Positions 52,227 to 62,753 of a DNA stretch of 64,000 nt are shown piece by piece; the first letter of the stretch is position 1, and each line of letters starts with the position of its first letter. The stretch comes from Sphingomonadaceae bacterium (GTDB taxonomy: Bacteria; Pseudomonadota; Alphaproteobacteria; Sphingomonadales; Sphingomonadaceae). The stretch lies in assembly GCA_947472735.1 (NCBI GenBank), contig CANJBY010000001.1, forward strand, positions 124,001 through 188,000. Direction: 5' to 3'. Both the position numbers and the translations under genes were made by a program. Below the pieces are notes generated by a model. It did not search any database. It was given only the letters and a program-made list of their open reading frames with translations, and was not told where the DNA came from.

Positions 52227-53498
52227 ATGAGCTTTCCCTGGGCCAACGAATACAAGCCGAACCACCCGCTGATGCAGTGGCTGGACGAAAAGCTGCCGCT
52301 GCCGCGCTTCGTCTATAACGCCATCGGCGCCGGCTACCCGGTTCCGCGCAACCTCAACTACATGTGGAATTTCGGCGTCCTTGCCGGCTTCTGCCTGATG
52401 TTGCAGATCATCACCGGCGTGGTCCTGGCGATGCATTATGCCGCCAACGCGGGTGTCGCCTTCGATTCGACCGAGCACATCATGCGCGACGTCAACTGGG
52501 GCTGGCTGATGCGCTATAGCCACGCCAATGGCGCCTCGGCGTTCTTCGTGGTGATCTATCTCCATATCTTCCGCGGCTTCTACTACGGCTCGTACAAAGC
52601 GCCGCGCGAGATGGTGTGGCTGCTCGGCGTGGTGATCTTCCTGCTGATGATGGCCACCGCCTTCATGGGCTACGTCCTTCCCTGGGGCCAGATGAGCTTC
52701 TGGGGCGCGCAAGTCATCACCGGCCTGTTCGGCGCGATCCCGCTGGTTGGCGAACCGTTGCAGCATTGGCTGCTCGGGGGTTTCGCGCCTGACAACGCCA
52801 CGCTCAACCGCTTCTTCTCGCTCCACTTCCTGCTGCCTTTCGTGATCGCTGCGGTGGTCGTGCTGCACATCTGGGCGCTGCACATCCCCGGCTCATCCAA
52901 CCCGACCGGCGTCGAAGTGAAGAGCGAAAGCGATACCGTTCCGTTCCACCCGTACTACACGGCAAAGGACGGCTTCGGGCTGGTGGTGTTCCTGCTGATC
53001 TACTGCGCGGTGCTGTTCTTCGCGCCGAACATGCTCGGCCATCCGGACAACTACATCCCGGCGAACCCGATGCAGACCCCGGCGCACATCGTGCCCGAAT
53101 GGTACTTCTGGCCGTTCTACGCGATCCTGCGCGCCTTCACGACGGACTTCATCCTGCCCGCGAAGCTGTGGGGCGTGCTGGCGATGTTCTCCGCGATCCT
53201 GGTGTGGTTCCTCCTGCCCTGGCTCGATCGCTCGCCGGTCCGCTCGGGCAACTTCCGTCCGACCTTCCGCAAGTTCTTCTGGGTCCTGTGCGTCGACGTG
53301 CTGGTGCTCGGATACTGCGGCGGTGCCCCGGCGGAAGAGCCCTATCTGATGATCAGCCAGATCGCATCGATGTACTACTTCCTCCACTTCCTCGTCATCC
53401 TGCCGATCGTCTCCTCGATCGAACGGCCGGACCCACTGCCCTTCTCGATCACCGAGGCGGTGCTGGGCAATGACGATGCCGCGGCCCTCAAGGCCTGA
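52227..53498 (+). CDS. petB: Ubiquinol-cytochrome c reductase cytochrome b
   Basis: This is a 423-residue cytochrome b, with the full eight-helix form. Haem ligands are the paired histidines in the [26 protein letters not shown] helix and in [23 protein letters not shown]. The quinol-oxidation [15 protein letters not shown] motif is present (PEWY). It catalyses quinol oxidation and transfers electrons to cytochrome c1 via the Rieske protein. Helices after YFL end the protein, and petC follows 24 bases downstream. Confidence 0.97.
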   Translation: MSFPWANEYKPNHPLMQWLDEKLPLPRFVYNAIGAGYPVPRNLNYMWNFGVLAGFCLMLQIITGVVLAMHYAANAGVAFDSTEHIMRDVNWGWLMRYSHANGASAFFVVIYLHIFRGFYYGSYKAPREMVWLLGVVIFLLMMATAFMGYVLPWGQMSFWGAQVITGLFGAIPLVGEPLQHWLLGGFAPDNATLNRFFSLHFLLPFVIAAVVVLHIWALHIPGSSNPTGVEVKSESDTVPFHPYYTAKDGFGLVVFLLIYCAVLFFAPNMLGHPDNYIPANPMQTPAHIVPEWYFWPFYAILRAFTTDFILPAKLWGVLAMFSAILVWFLLPWLDRSPVRSGNFRPTFRKFFWVLCVDVLVLGYCGGAPAEEPYLMISQIASMYYFLHFLVILPIVSSIERPDPLPFSITEAVLGNDDAAALKA

Positions 53499-53522
53499 GA
53501 CGAGACGGAAAGAGACGAAACC

Positions 53523-54338
53523 ATGATCCGCATCTTCTCCATCCTCGCCGGTCTGGCCTTCACTTTCGTGCTGGGTCTGTCCTTCATCTTCGAAGCGATC
53601 GGCACTGCCAAAGACGGGCTGCCGCATTCCGCCGAAAAGGAATTCCACGAGCATCCCAAGGCGCTGCACCTTTCGACCAATGGCGCTTTCGGCCATTTCG
53701 ATCGCCGGCAGCTGCAGCACGGCTTCCAGGTCTACAAGGAAGTGTGCGCCGCCTGTCACTCGCTCCGCCACGTCGCCTTCCGCGACCTGACGGCGCTGGG
53801 CTACAACGAGCCTGAAGTGAAGGCGATCGCCAAGGGTTTCCAGATCCCGGCGTACAACGCCTCGACCGGCGAAGTGAAGAGCCACGACGGCCTGGCGACC
53901 GATTACTTCCCGCCGGTGGTCTATGCTGGCCAGGGCACTCCGCCTGACCTGTCGCTGATCACCAAGGCCCGTCATGGCGGGGCGGCTTACGTCTATTCAC
54001 TGCTGACCGGCTATGCCGAGCAGCCGGCGGAACTGGTCAAGAAGTATCCCGACAGCAAGACCGGCGAGGGGCTGTATTACAACCCCTACTTCACCAACCT
54101 CAACATCGCGATGCCGCCGCCATTGGCATCCGACGGTCAGGTGACTTACGCCGATGGTACCAAGGCTACGGTCGATCAGATGTCGCAAGACGTTTCGGCC
54201 TTCCTCGAGTGGGCCGCCGAGCCCAAGCTCGACAAGCGCAAGCAGACAGGCTGGCCGGTGCTGGGCTTCCTGCTCTTCGCCGCAGTGCTGGCCTACATGG
54301 CCTACCGCAATGTCTGGGCGGAGAAGAAGGGCCACTGA
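53523..54338 (+). CDS. petC: Ubiquinol-cytochrome c reductase cytochrome c1
   Basis: This is a 271-residue cytochrome c1. An N-terminal hydrophobic segment acts as signal. The haem site CAACH is at 75-79. The distal methionine lies in NLNIAMPPPL. A C-terminal membrane anchor (GFLLFAAVLAYMAYRNVW) ends in a basic tail. It closes the petABC operon. A strong hairpin follows before apt. Confidence 0.96.
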   Translation: MIRIFSILAGLAFTFVLGLSFIFEAIGTAKDGLPHSAEKEFHEHPKALHLSTNGAFGHFDRRQLQHGFQVYKEVCAACHSLRHVAFRDLTALGYNEPEVKAIAKGFQIPAYNASTGEVKSHDGLATDYFPPVVYAGQGTPPDLSLITKARHGGAAYVYSLLTGYAEQPAELVKKYPDSKTGEGLYYNPYFTNLNIAMPPPLASDGQVTYADGTKATVDQMSQDVSAFLEWAAEPKLDKRKQTGWPVLGFLLFAAVLAYMAYRNVWAEKKGH

Positions 54339-54365
54339 GCCTGAAAGCCCCGCAGCATGAAATTC

Positions 54366-54395
54366 CGCCCCTCGCATCACCCGATGCGGGGGGCG
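54366..54395 (+). terminator. Hairpin after petC
   Basis: CGCCCCTCGCAT and ATGCGGGGGGCG form a 12-bp stem with one G-T pair and a 6-base loop, followed by CTTCATTT. It fits a terminator for petABC, although the T tract is short. Confidence 0.55.
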
Positions 54396-54415
54396 CTTCA
54401 TTTGGAGCCCCATGC

Positions 54416-54952
54416 ATGACCCCCGTTGAGCTCAAGGCCCTGGTACGCACCGTTCCGGACTTTCCCAAGCCGGGCATCCTGTTCCGTGACATCACAACGC
54501 TGATCGGCCACGGGACCGGCTTCGCCGCGACCATCGAACACCTCGCCGCACGCGCCAGTGCAGCCGGAGCGGAAGCCATCGCCGGCATGGAGGCGCGCGG
54601 GTTTATTTTCGGAGCGGCCGCCGCAGCCCATCTCGGCATCGGCTTCATCCCGGTGCGCAAGCCCGGCAAGCTGCCAGTCCCCTCGCTGGCGATCGACTAT
54701 GCGCTGGAGTACGGCACCGACACGCTTGAGGTTGATCCTGGAGCGGTGGGCGCCGGTCAGAACGTGGTCATCATCGATGACCTGATCGCCACCGGTGGCA
54801 CCGCGCTCGCCGCAGCGCAGCTGTTGCGGACCGCCGGCGCGAAAGTCAGCCACGCCGTGTTCGTGATTGACCTACCGGACCTTGGCGGGGCCGACCGGCT
54901 ACGCGCGGCGGAACTGGAGGTCGAAGCGTTGATGGATTTTCCGGGCCACTGA
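54416..54952 (+). CDS. apt: Adenine phosphoribosyltransferase
   Basis: This is a 178-residue purine salvage enzyme converting adenine and PRPP to AMP. It has LKALVRTVPDFPKPGILFRDITTLI at the N-terminus, the base-binding GMEARGFIFGAA, VRKPGKLP, and the PRPP motif VVIIDDLIATGGTALAA. The ATG at 54416 is preceded by GGAG. A longer open frame that reaches back into petC is not the gene. It lies after the petC hairpin. Confidence 0.95.
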   Translation: MTPVELKALVRTVPDFPKPGILFRDITTLIGHGTGFAATIEHLAARASAAGAEAIAGMEARGFIFGAAAAAHLGIGFIPVRKPGKLPVPSLAIDYALEYGTDTLEVDPGAVGAGQNVVIIDDLIATGGTALAAAQLLRTAGAKVSHAVFVIDLPDLGGADRLRAAELEVEALMDFPGH

Positions 54953-54957
54953 CGGAC

Positions 54958-55704
54958 CTACGCGGCTGAAGGAATCCGTCCGATCTCTTCAAGCACGCGC
55001 GCCGCGTGCTCTTTCCGGCAGATCAACAAGTCAGGCATGTAAGTATCAGCCTGGTTGTAGACCAGCTCGCTGCCGTCGATGCGCGAGCAATGCAGGCCGT
55101 GGGCCAGGGCCACGGCAACCGGTGCGCAACTGTCCCACTCGTATTGCCCGCCGGAATGGAGGTAGATGTCCGCCTCGCCGCGGATCACTGCCATGGCTTT
55201 CGCTCCGGCCGAGCCCATCGGTATCAGTTCGGCATCGAGCGCGGAGGCCACCGCCAGCGCTTCGGCCGCTGGCCGGGTCCGGCTTATCACCATGCGCAGG
55301 CGCGCCGGGGCAGCCGGCACGACCAGCGGCTTGTCACTGCGCAGCACCACGCCCGCACCGGGCAGGGCGACAGCGCCAATCTCTGCCTTGCCATCCACCG
55401 CGAGGGCGACATGCACCGCCCAGTCAACCCGCTCCTCGCCATACTCACGCGTGCCGTCGACGGGATCAATGATCCACACCCGGCTTGCGGACAAGCGTTC
55501 GGCGTTGTCCTTCTCTTCCTCGCACAGCAGGCCGTCGTCGGGGCGCTGCTCGCGCAGGGCATGCATCAGGAACTCGTTCGCGGTGGCATCGCCGGCCTTG
55601 CCCAGCGCCTTGAGGCTCAGCAAGCCACTGTCCCGCACCACCAGCAGCAAGCGGCCCGCCGCCTCTGCCAGCTGCGCGGCGAGCTCTGCGTCCCCCGCCG
55701 CCAT
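54958..55704 (-). CDS. cysQ: 3'(2'),5'-bisphosphate nucleotidase CysQ
   Basis: This is a 248-residue phosphatase that removes the 3'-phosphate of PAP, a by-product of sulfate assimilation. The metal sites are in CEEEKDN and IDPVDGTREY (DPxDGT), with the later GGQYEWDSCAPVAVALAHGL. The ATG overlaps the TGA of cysNC (ATGA), so it is coupled to sulfate activation. It is in the inositol monophosphatase-like fold family. Confidence 0.93.
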   Translation of the reverse strand: MAAGDAELAAQLAEAAGRLLLVVRDSGLLSLKALGKAGDATANEFLMHALREQRPDDGLLCEEEKDNAERLSASRVWIIDPVDGTREYGEERVDWAVHVALAVDGKAEIGAVALPGAGVVLRSDKPLVVPAAPARLRMVISRTRPAAEALAVASALDAELIPMGSAGAKAMAVIRGEADIYLHSGGQYEWDSCAPVAVALAHGLHCSRIDGSELVYNQADTYMPDLLICRKEHAARVLEEIGRIPSAA

Positions 55705-57611
55705 CAGCCGTCACCCAACAATGTGTTGACGATGAGGTCAGCGGCTTCCTCCACGTCCATTGTGGTGGTGTCGATCCGGATCTCGGCGCTCTCGGGGACT
55801 TCGTAGGGACTGTCGATCCCGGTGAAGTTCTTGAGCTGGCCGGCACGAGCCTTTTTGTAGAGACCCTTCACGTCACGCTCTTCTGCTACGGCCAGCGGGG
55901 TATCGATGAACACCTCGATAAATTCGCCTTCGGGCAGCATCTTGCGGACCATGTCGCGGTCGGCGCGGAACGGACTGATGAAGGCGGTGATGACGATCAG
56001 GCCGGCATCGGCCATCAGCTTCGCCACTTCACCGACGCGCCGGATGTTCTCGATCCGGTCGGCCTCGGTAAAGCCGAGATCCTTGTTGAGGCCATGGCGG
56101 ACGTTATCGCCATCGAGCAGGAAGGTGTGCCGGTTCATCCGGTGCAGCTTCTTCTCGACCATGTTGGCGATGGTAGACTTGCCTGAGCCCGAGAGCCCGG
56201 TGAACCACAGCACCGCCGGCTTCTGGTTCTTGAGCCCGGCATGCGCTTCGCGGCCAATATCCAGCGCTTGCCAGTGCACGTTCTGGGCGCGGCGCAGCGA
56301 GAAATTGAGCATCCCCGCACCAACCGTGCTGTTGGTCATCTTGTCGATCAGGATGAACCCGCCGAGCGTGCGATTGGCCGCATAGGGTTCGAACACCACC
56401 GGCTTGTCGGTCGTGATGGTCGCCACCCCGATCGCGTTCAGCTCAAGCGTTTTGGCCGCGACGTGATCCATTGTGTTGACGTTCACGGCGTACTTCGGCT
56501 GCTGCACCGTCACCGAGACCATCTGCGTGCCGAGCTTCATCCAGTAAGCCCGCCCGACGTGCAGCGGATCGTCATTCAGCCAGACGATGGTCGCTTCGAA
56601 CTGGTCGGCGGCTTCCGGGGGATTGTCGGCGAGCGCAATCACATCGCCGCGCGAACAATCCACCTCGTCGGCGAAGCACAAGGTGACCGACTGGCCGGCC
56701 ACCGCTTCGTCCAGATCGCCGTCCATGGTGACGATCCGGGTGACCGTGCTGGTCTTGCCCGATGGCAGCACCCGCACCTGGTCGCCCGGTTTCACCGACC
56801 CGGTCGAGATCAGGCCCGAAAAGCCACGAAAATCGAGGTTCGGCCGGTTGACCCACTGCACCGGCAGGCGGAACGGACGCTGCGCATCGCGCGCCGAATT
56901 CACTTCCACCGTTTCAAGATGCTCGACCAGCGTCGGACCCTGATACCACGGGGTATTGGCCGAAAGCGCGGTGATGTTGTCGCCCTTGAAGCCGGAGATC
57001 GGCAGCGCAGTGAAGCTTTCGATCCCGATGCTGCTGGCGAACGCGGTGTAATCGGCGACGATCTGGTCGAACACTTCCTGGCTATAGTCGACCAGGTCCA
57101 TCTTGTTCACCGCCAGCACCAGGTTCCGGATGCCGATCAGGTGGCAGAGGTAGGAATGGCGGCGGGTCTGGACCAGCACGCCCTTGCGCGCATCGACCAG
57201 GATCACTGCAAGGTCGGCGGTGGAAGCGCCGGTGATCATGTTACGGGTATATTGTTCGTGGCCCGGGCAGTCGGCGACGATGAACTTGCGCTTCTCGGTG
57301 TTGAAGAAGCGGTAGGCGACATCGATGGTGATGCCCTGCTCGCGCTCGGCGGCCAAGCCATCAACCAGCAAGGCGAAATCGATTTCCTGCCCCTGCGTGC
57401 CGACCTTTTTGGAATCGGACTCGAGCGCGGCCAGCTGGTCCTCGAAGATCATCTTCGAATCATACAGCAGGCGACCGATCAGGGTCGACTTGCCGTCATC
57501 CACCGACCCGCAGGTGATGAAACGCAGCATCGTCTTGTGCTGATGCTGGTCGAGATAGGCGTCGATGTCCTCGGCGATCAGCGCCTCGGTGACGTATACG
57601 GGGTCGGTCAT
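55704..57611 (-). CDS. cysNC: Bifunctional sulfate adenylyltransferase subunit 1 / APS kinase
   Basis: This is a 635-residue fusion. The CysN part (about 1-440) is an EF-Tu-like GTPase with GSVDDGKST at 35-43, then [27 protein letters not shown] and NKMDLVDYS. The CysC part (about 445-635) has the P-loop GLSGSGKST and [16 protein letters not shown], typical of APS kinase. It activates sulfate to APS and then PAPS. The ATG at 57611 lies one base before the cysD stop, so the three genes form one operon with cysQ. Confidence 0.96.
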   Translation of the reverse strand: MTDPVYVTEALIAEDIDAYLDQHQHKTMLRFITCGSVDDGKSTLIGRLLYDSKMIFEDQLAALESDSKKVGTQGQEIDFALLVDGLAAEREQGITIDVAYRFFNTEKRKFIVADCPGHEQYTRNMITGASTADLAVILVDARKGVLVQTRRHSYLCHLIGIRNLVLAVNKMDLVDYSQEVFDQIVADYTAFASSIGIESFTALPISGFKGDNITALSANTPWYQGPTLVEHLETVEVNSARDAQRPFRLPVQWVNRPNLDFRGFSGLISTGSVKPGDQVRVLPSGKTSTVTRIVTMDGDLDEAVAGQSVTLCFADEVDCSRGDVIALADNPPEAADQFEATIVWLNDDPLHVGRAYWMKLGTQMVSVTVQQPKYAVNVNTMDHVAAKTLELNAIGVATITTDKPVVFEPYAANRTLGGFILIDKMTNSTVGAGMLNFSLRRAQNVHWQALDIGREAHAGLKNQKPAVLWFTGLSGSGKSTIANMVEKKLHRMNRHTFLLDGDNVRHGLNKDLGFTEADRIENIRRVGEVAKLMADAGLIVITAFISPFRADRDMVRKMLPEGEFIEVFIDTPLAVAEERDVKGLYKKARAGQLKNFTGIDSPYEVPESAEIRIDTTTMDVEEAADLIVNTLLGDG

Positions 57612-57612
57612 C

Positions 57613-58533
57613 TCAGAAGTACCCCTGCTGCTTCTTGACTTCCATGCCGGCCCCGCCCGCATCCTTGTCGATCGCGCGGCCCTGGCGTTCGCTGGTGGTG
57701 GTGAGCAGGGTTTCCTGGATCACATCGGGCAGCGTCTTCGCCGCGCTCTCCACCGCGCCGGTCAGCGGATAGCAGCCGAGCGTGCGAAAGCGGATCGAGC
57801 GCATCACCGGGGTCTCACCGGGTTTGAGTGGAAAGCGGTCGTCATCGACCATCAGCAGCATCCCGTCGCGTTCCACGGTCGGCCGTTCGGCCGCGAAATA
57901 GAGCGGGACGATCGGGATGTCGTTAAGGTGGATATATTGCCACACGTCGAGCTCGGTCCAGTTCGAGATCGGGAAGACGCGGATGGATTCGCCCTTGTGC
58001 TTGCGAGCGTTGTAGAGGTTCCACAGCTCGGGCCGCTGGTTCTTGGGGTCCCAGCCATGGCTGGCAGTGCGGAACGAGAAGATCCGCTCCTTGGCCCGGC
58101 TTTTCTCCTCGTCGCGCCGCGCGCCGCCGAAGGCCGCGTCGAAGCCCCACTTGTCGAGCGCCTGCTTGAGCCCTTCGGTCTTCCACATGTCGGTGTGCAG
58201 GGCGCCATGGTCGAACGGGTTGATCCCTTTCTCCATCGCTTCCTGATTGTGATAGACCAGCAGCTCCATCCCGCTTTCTTTCGCCATCCGGTCGCGCAGG
58301 CGGTACATGTCCTGGAACTTCCAGGTCGTGTCGACGTGCAGCAGCGGGAAAGGCGGCGGAGAGGGATAGAAGGCCTTGCGCGCGAGGTGCAGCATCACCG
58401 CGCTGTCCTTGCCCACCGAATAGAGCATCACCGGATGCTCCGCCTCGGCCACCACCTCGCGGATGATGTGGATCGCCTCGGCCTCCAGCCGCTGGAGGTG
58501 GGTCAGGTTAGCCCTGGGTGCGCCTTGCGCCAT
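57613..58533 (-). CDS. cysD: Sulfate adenylyltransferase subunit 2
   Basis: This is a 306-residue ATP sulfurylase catalytic subunit. The PP-loop is [14 protein letters not shown], followed by [34 protein letters not shown], and the C-terminal [12 protein letters not shown]. It forms APS with CysN. I chose the ATG at 58533, preceded by GGAG; an upstream start at 58566 is less likely. It is the first gene of the cysD-cysNC-cysQ operon. The 193 bases upstream hold its promoter; TTGCAC-17-CGTAAC is a weak candidate. Confidence 0.95.
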   Translation of the reverse strand: MAQGAPRANLTHLQRLEAEAIHIIREVVAEAEHPVMLYSVGKDSAVMLHLARKAFYPSPPPFPLLHVDTTWKFQDMYRLRDRMAKESGMELLVYHNQEAMEKGINPFDHGALHTDMWKTEGLKQALDKWGFDAAFGGARRDEEKSRAKERIFSFRTASHGWDPKNQRPELWNLYNARKHKGESIRVFPISNWTELDVWQYIHLNDIPIVPLYFAAERPTVERDGMLLMVDDDRFPLKPGETPVMRSIRFRTLGCYPLTGAVESAAKTLPDVIQETLLTTTSERQGRAIDKDAGGAGMEVKKQQGYF

Positions 58534-58726
58534 TCTCTGCTCCGTTCGCCTGCCGCCATTGCACATAGGCGGGGCAGGTTACGATTAGTTTGTCATGCGC
58601 GTGCAATGCAGCATTTCAATTCTATCGGGCAGGCAAAGAGAACTGTTCGCGCCGGCGTCAAGGCAAATTCCCCCGAAAGGGGGTGCAACTGTCCGGAATT
58701 GCCCGCGAACCTGCCGCTGGGCGATA

Positions 58727-59971
58727 TCAGGCAACGACCTTCAGGTGTCCCCGATCGTGCCGTGAAATCCACTCTTCCAGCACCGGAGCGATCTTGGTGC
58801 GCCACTTGCTGCCGTTGAAGATGCCGTAGTGGCCGACATTTTCCGCAAGCATGTAGCGCTTCTTCGCTTCGGGCAGGCCGGTCGCCAGGTGCAGCGCGGC
58901 GCGGGTCTGGCCGATCCCTGAAATGTCGTCCTTCTCGCCCTCGATCGCGAGCAGCGCGGTATCGGTGATGGCCGCCAGGTCGATCCGCCGCCCGCGATGA
59001 ACGAATTCGTTCTTCGGCAGCGAATGCCGCTGAAACACGTGTTCGATGGTCTGGAGATAATATTCCGCCGGAAGATCGCTGACCGAGCGATACTCCTCGT
59101 AGAAGGCCTTGGACGAATCGGCGCTTTCGCCGTCGCCGACCACCAGGTGCTTGAACATCCGGTAGTGGCCTTCCAGGTGGCTGCTGAGGTTCATCGCCAT
59201 GAACCCGGCAAGCTGGAGGAAGCCGGGATAGACCCGCCGTCCTGCGCCCGGATAGATCAGCGGGACGGTAGCGATCACGCTGGTCTCGAACCATGACAGC
59301 GGGCGCTGCATGGCGACATCATTGACGCTGGTCGGCGCTTCGCGCGTATCGACCGGGCCGCCCATCATGGTGAGCGTGACCGGCCGGCACGGGTGGCGTT
59401 CGGCCCCCATCATTGCGGCAGCGGCGAAGGCGGGCACCGAAGGCTGGCACACCGCCAGCACATGCGCGCCCGGGCCGATGAACTCAAGGTAGCCGATCAC
59501 GTAGTCGATGTAGTCGTCGAGATCGAAATGCCCTGCCTCGAGCGGGACCATCTTCGCATCGGCCCAATCGGTGATGTAAACTTCGCAGCGCGCGATCATC
59601 CGCGCCACGGTCCCGCGCAGCAGGGTAGCGAAGTGGCCGCTCATCGGCGCGATGATCAACAGCTTCGGAGCGTCCGCGGGCAGGCCCTGATGCGTGAAGC
59701 GCAGCAGGTTGCCGAATGGACGATGCTGGACGATCGCCTCGGTTACCGGGTGGCTCACGCCGTCGACGGTAACTTGTTCGATCCCGAATTCAGGCTTTCC
59801 CCGTGCCGCGGTGGCGTGAGCAAAAACTTCGAGGGCGGAAGCCATGACCGGAGCGAAACCCATCATGACCATCGGATTGCCGGGAAAGGTCAGCATCTCC
59901 GCGCCCATCGAGGCCATGGCCCCGGCGGTGTTGAGCCAACTGCGCTGCACTTCATGAAGGTTGTAGAGCAC
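58727..59971 (-). CDS. phaZ: Intracellular polyhydroxyalkanoate depolymerase
   Basis: This is a 414-residue alpha/beta hydrolase that degrades stored PHB granules. It has the intracellular-type nucleophile C175 in AVCQPSVPAFA instead of a lipase-box serine. The aspartate lies near EGEKDDISG and the histidine in NVGHYGIFNGSKW. YNLHEVQRSWL and MMGGPVDTREAPTSVN are typical of PhaZ from Ralstonia-type bacteria. The start is the GTG at 59971, with AGGAAA 7 bases upstream. It lies between the cys operon and the ABC transporter gene. Confidence 0.9.
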   Translation of the reverse strand: MLYNLHEVQRSWLNTAGAMASMGAEMLTFPGNPMVMMGFAPVMASALEVFAHATAARGKPEFGIEQVTVDGVSHPVTEAIVQHRPFGNLLRFTHQGLPADAPKLLIIAPMSGHFATLLRGTVARMIARCEVYITDWADAKMVPLEAGHFDLDDYIDYVIGYLEFIGPGAHVLAVCQPSVPAFAAAAMMGAERHPCRPVTLTMMGGPVDTREAPTSVNDVAMQRPLSWFETSVIATVPLIYPGAGRRVYPGFLQLAGFMAMNLSSHLEGHYRMFKHLVVGDGESADSSKAFYEEYRSVSDLPAEYYLQTIEHVFQRHSLPKNEFVHRGRRIDLAAITDTALLAIEGEKDDISGIGQTRAALHLATGLPEAKKRYMLAENVGHYGIFNGSKWRTKIAPVLEEWISRHDRGHLKVVA

Positions 59972-60113
59972 GCCAGATTTCCTGCTGCGATGCGCAATGC
60001 ATCCCTTGTTACGCTCAAGACTAGGCCAATTCATGAATGTTGCAATGCGGCAAATAGGGATTGTCTCAGCTTGGCGCTTTTCCCGGTCCAACCTCTGCGC
60101 TAGGGCCGGTTTC

Positions 60114-61937
60114 ATGGAAGCCGAGAGCGCCGCGCCCGCAGCCGATCCCGCCGAGCAGGCACCGTCCAGCCGCAGCCTTGGCCCGCTGAAGATGATCTGG
60201 CGCGCGGCAGCGGCCTACCCGGGCCGGGTCGCCGCCGCGCTCGGTGCGCTGACCGTCACCGCTTCGGCGACGCTGGCGATTCCCTCGGCGTTCCGCCTGA
60301 TCATCGACCGCGGTTTTGCGCAAGGCGGCGTAGAGGCGGACATCAATCGTTGGTTCCAGTACCTGATGCTGCTGGTTTTCGTGCTCGCGCTCGGCACCGC
60401 CATTCGGTTCTATTCGGTTTCGTGGCTGGGCGAACGCGTGGTCGCCGATATCCGCCTGGCCGTGCAGAAGAACCTCCTGCGCCTCTCTCCAGCCTTCTTC
60501 GAGGAAAACAGCCCGCGCGAGATCTCATCGCGGATGACATCGGATACGGCGCTGATCGAGCAAGTGGTCGGCACGACGGTCTCGGTCGCGCTGCGCAATG
60601 CCATCACGGCCATCGGCGGTACCGGCTATCTTTTCTACCTCCAGCCTCAGCTTACGCTGTGGCTGGTCGGCGGCATCGTGGGCGTGGTCCTGCCGATCGT
60701 CTGGTTCGGCCGGCGCTTGCGCAAGGCCTCGCGCACCAGCCAGGATCGGGTGGCGGAGATCGGCGCGCTGGTTTCCGAGGTGCTCGGCGCAGCCCGGATC
60801 GTCCAGGCCTTCAATCAGGAAGGCCGCGAAATTGATCGTTTTGCCGGGGCTGTAGAGCGGAGTTTCGCCACTGCACGGCGGCGGATCGTGATCCGCTCCG
60901 TGATGACTTCGGTCATCATTTTCCTGATCTTCGGGGCGCTGACCCTGCTGATGTGGCGGGGCGCCCTCGGGGTCGCGGCAGGGACGATCAGTGGCGGCAC
61001 CATTGCCGCATTCGTGCTCGCCGGCGCGCTGGTCGCGGGCGCTTTCGGTTCGCTCTCCGAGGTCTATGGCGATCTGGTCCGCGCCGCCGGAGCCGCCAGC
61101 CGGCTCAACGAACTGCTGCACGAAAAGCCGGCCATCGCGACACCCGCCCGGCCGCTGATCCTGCCTACTCCACCGCGAGGCCAGCTGACCTTTGATCATG
61201 TGACGTTTCGCTATCCGACCCGTCCTGAGCCAGCCGCGCTGCTGGATTTTTCGCTGACGATCGAGCCGGGCGAGACCGTGGCGATTGTCGGGCCGTCCGG
61301 CGCGGGCAAGTCCACCCTGTTCCAGCTGGCGGAGCGGTTTTACGATCCGCAGGCCGGGACGGTGAAGCTCGACGGCGTGCCGATCGTTTCGGTCGACCCG
61401 GCGGAAGTCCGCCGCCGCATGGCGCTGGTTCCGCAAGAGGGCGTGCTGTTCGCGGCGAGCGCGCGCGACAACCTGCGCTATGGCAACTGGGAGGCCAGCG
61501 ACGAAGCGATCTGGGAGGCCGCGCGATCGGCCAATGCCGAATCGTTCCTGCGCGAATTGCCGGACGGACTCGACACTTTCCTTGGGGAGGACGGCGCACG
61601 ACTTTCGGGCGGCCAGCGTCAGCGCATCGCCATCGCCCGCGCGCTGCTTCGCGATGCCCCGATCCTGCTGCTTGACGAGGCGACGAGCGCGCTCGATGCC
61701 GAAAGCGAGCGACTGGTTCAGGACGCCCTGGAGCGGTTGATGGCAACGCGCACCACGCTCGTCATCGCCCACCGCCTCGCTACGGTGCGCTCTGCCGACC
61801 GGATCGTGGTGATGGAGGCCGGCCGCGTGGTCGAGCAGGGCAAGCACGACCAGCTGAGCCGCGCCGGAGGGCTCTATGCCCGGCTCGCCAGCCTGCAATT
61901 CGATGAGACCCGGCTTGAGCCCGCGCAGCAAGGATAA
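60114..61937 (+). CDS. ABC transporter transmembrane/ATP-binding protein
   Basis: This is a 607-residue half-transporter of the exporter type, with about six membrane helices (about 25-320) and one ATPase domain. The ATPase has GPSGAGKST (Walker A), LSGGQRQRIAIARALL (signature) and LLLDEATSALDAES (Walker B), with a late IAHRLATVRSADRIVVM switch region. It resembles MsbA/lipid-type exporters of the ABCB class, but the substrate is not known. The ATG at 60114 is internal to a longer open frame. uppP follows 3 bases downstream. Confidence 0.88.
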   Translation: MEAESAAPAADPAEQAPSSRSLGPLKMIWRAAAAYPGRVAAALGALTVTASATLAIPSAFRLIIDRGFAQGGVEADINRWFQYLMLLVFVLALGTAIRFYSVSWLGERVVADIRLAVQKNLLRLSPAFFEENSPREISSRMTSDTALIEQVVGTTVSVALRNAITAIGGTGYLFYLQPQLTLWLVGGIVGVVLPIVWFGRRLRKASRTSQDRVAEIGALVSEVLGAARIVQAFNQEGREIDRFAGAVERSFATARRRIVIRSVMTSVIIFLIFGALTLLMWRGALGVAAGTISGGTIAAFVLAGALVAGAFGSLSEVYGDLVRAAGAASRLNELLHEKPAIATPARPLILPTPPRGQLTFDHVTFRYPTRPEPAALLDFSLTIEPGETVAIVGPSGAGKSTLFQLAERFYDPQAGTVKLDGVPIVSVDPAEVRRRMALVPQEGVLFAASARDNLRYGNWEASDEAIWEAARSANAESFLRELPDGLDTFLGEDGARLSGGQRQRIAIARALLRDAPILLLDEATSALDAESERLVQDALERLMATRTTLVIAHRLATVRSADRIVVMEAGRVVEQGKHDQLSRAGGLYARLASLQFDETRLEPAQQG

Positions 61938-61940
61938 GTG

Positions 61941-62753
61941 ATGGACCAGACCCTAACCGCGATCCTGCTGGGCGTCGTCGAAGGCCTGACCGAATTCATT
62001 CCGGTTTCGTCCACCGGTCACCTGATCCTTGCCACCGAAATCTTCGGCTACGACGCCGACACCTGGAAGGTGTTCAACGTCGTCATCCAGCTGGGCGCAA
62101 TCCTCGCCGTGGTCGTGCAGTACTGGCGGACCTTCTGGGCGGTCGGCACGGGACTGCTGCGACTCGAGGCTACGAGCATCGCCTTTCTGCGCAACATCCT
62201 GGTCGCATTCCTGCCTTCGGTGGTCATCGGACTGGCGCTCAAGAAGCAAATCGATGTGCTGCTGGGCAGCTCGATGGTGGTGGCCTGGGCACTGATCGCA
62301 GGCGGAATCGCGATCCTCGCCATCGAGCGGATGGCCAAGCCCGGCCCGGCCACCAGCGTCGCGGAGTTGCCGATGCGGCAAGCTTTCGGGGTCGGCCTGA
62401 TGCAATGCCTCGCGATGGTCCCGGGTGTCAGCCGCTCCGGGGCGACCATCATGGGGGCGCTGGCGATGGGGATCGAGCGGCGCACCGCTGCCGAGTTCAG
62501 CTTCTTCCTGGCCGTGCCGACCATGCTGGGCGCAAGCGCGCTCGAAATTCTCGACAATCGCGAGGCGCTGATGGCCGGGACGGGCGCGGTTGGCTGGAGC
62601 GAAATCGCGATCGGCTTCGTGGTCAGCTTCGTGGTCGCGCTGGCCGTGATCAAGGCTTTCGTCGCCTACGTCGCCCGCTCGGGCTTCGCGCCTTTCGCCT
62701 GGTACCGGATCGCCGCTGGCGCGCTGACCGTGTTCCTGCTGTCGCGGGGCTAG
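61941..62753 (+). CDS. uppP: Undecaprenyl-diphosphate phosphatase
   Basis: This is a 270-residue polytopic membrane phosphatase (BacA) that recycles undecaprenyl phosphate for peptidoglycan and other surface polymers. The two signature motifs are EGLTEFIPVSSTGH near residue 15 and PGVSRSGATIMGALAMGI near residue 160. The ATG at 61941 has AAGGA upstream; a GTG at 61938 is possible. It may be cotranscribed with the ABC transporter. The stop overlaps the convergent envC-like gene by 4 bases. Confidence 0.94.
   Translation: MDQTLTAILLGVVEGLTEFIPVSSTGHLILATEIFGYDADTWKVFNVVIQLGAILAVVVQYWRTFWAVGTGLLRLEATSIAFLRNILVAFLPSVVIGLALKKQIDVLLGSSMVVAWALIAGGIAILAIERMAKPGPATSVAELPMRQAFGVGLMQCLAMVPGVSRSGATIMGALAMGIERRTAAEFSFFLAVPTMLGASALEILDNREALMAGTGAVGWSEIAIGFVVSFVVALAVIKAFVAYVARSGFAPFAWYRIAAGALTVFLLSRG

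Noticed and set aside
56241..57638. A 465-residue plus-strand open frame opposite cysNC
   Set aside because: Antisense shadow of cysNC, whose GTPase and kinase motifs are intact.
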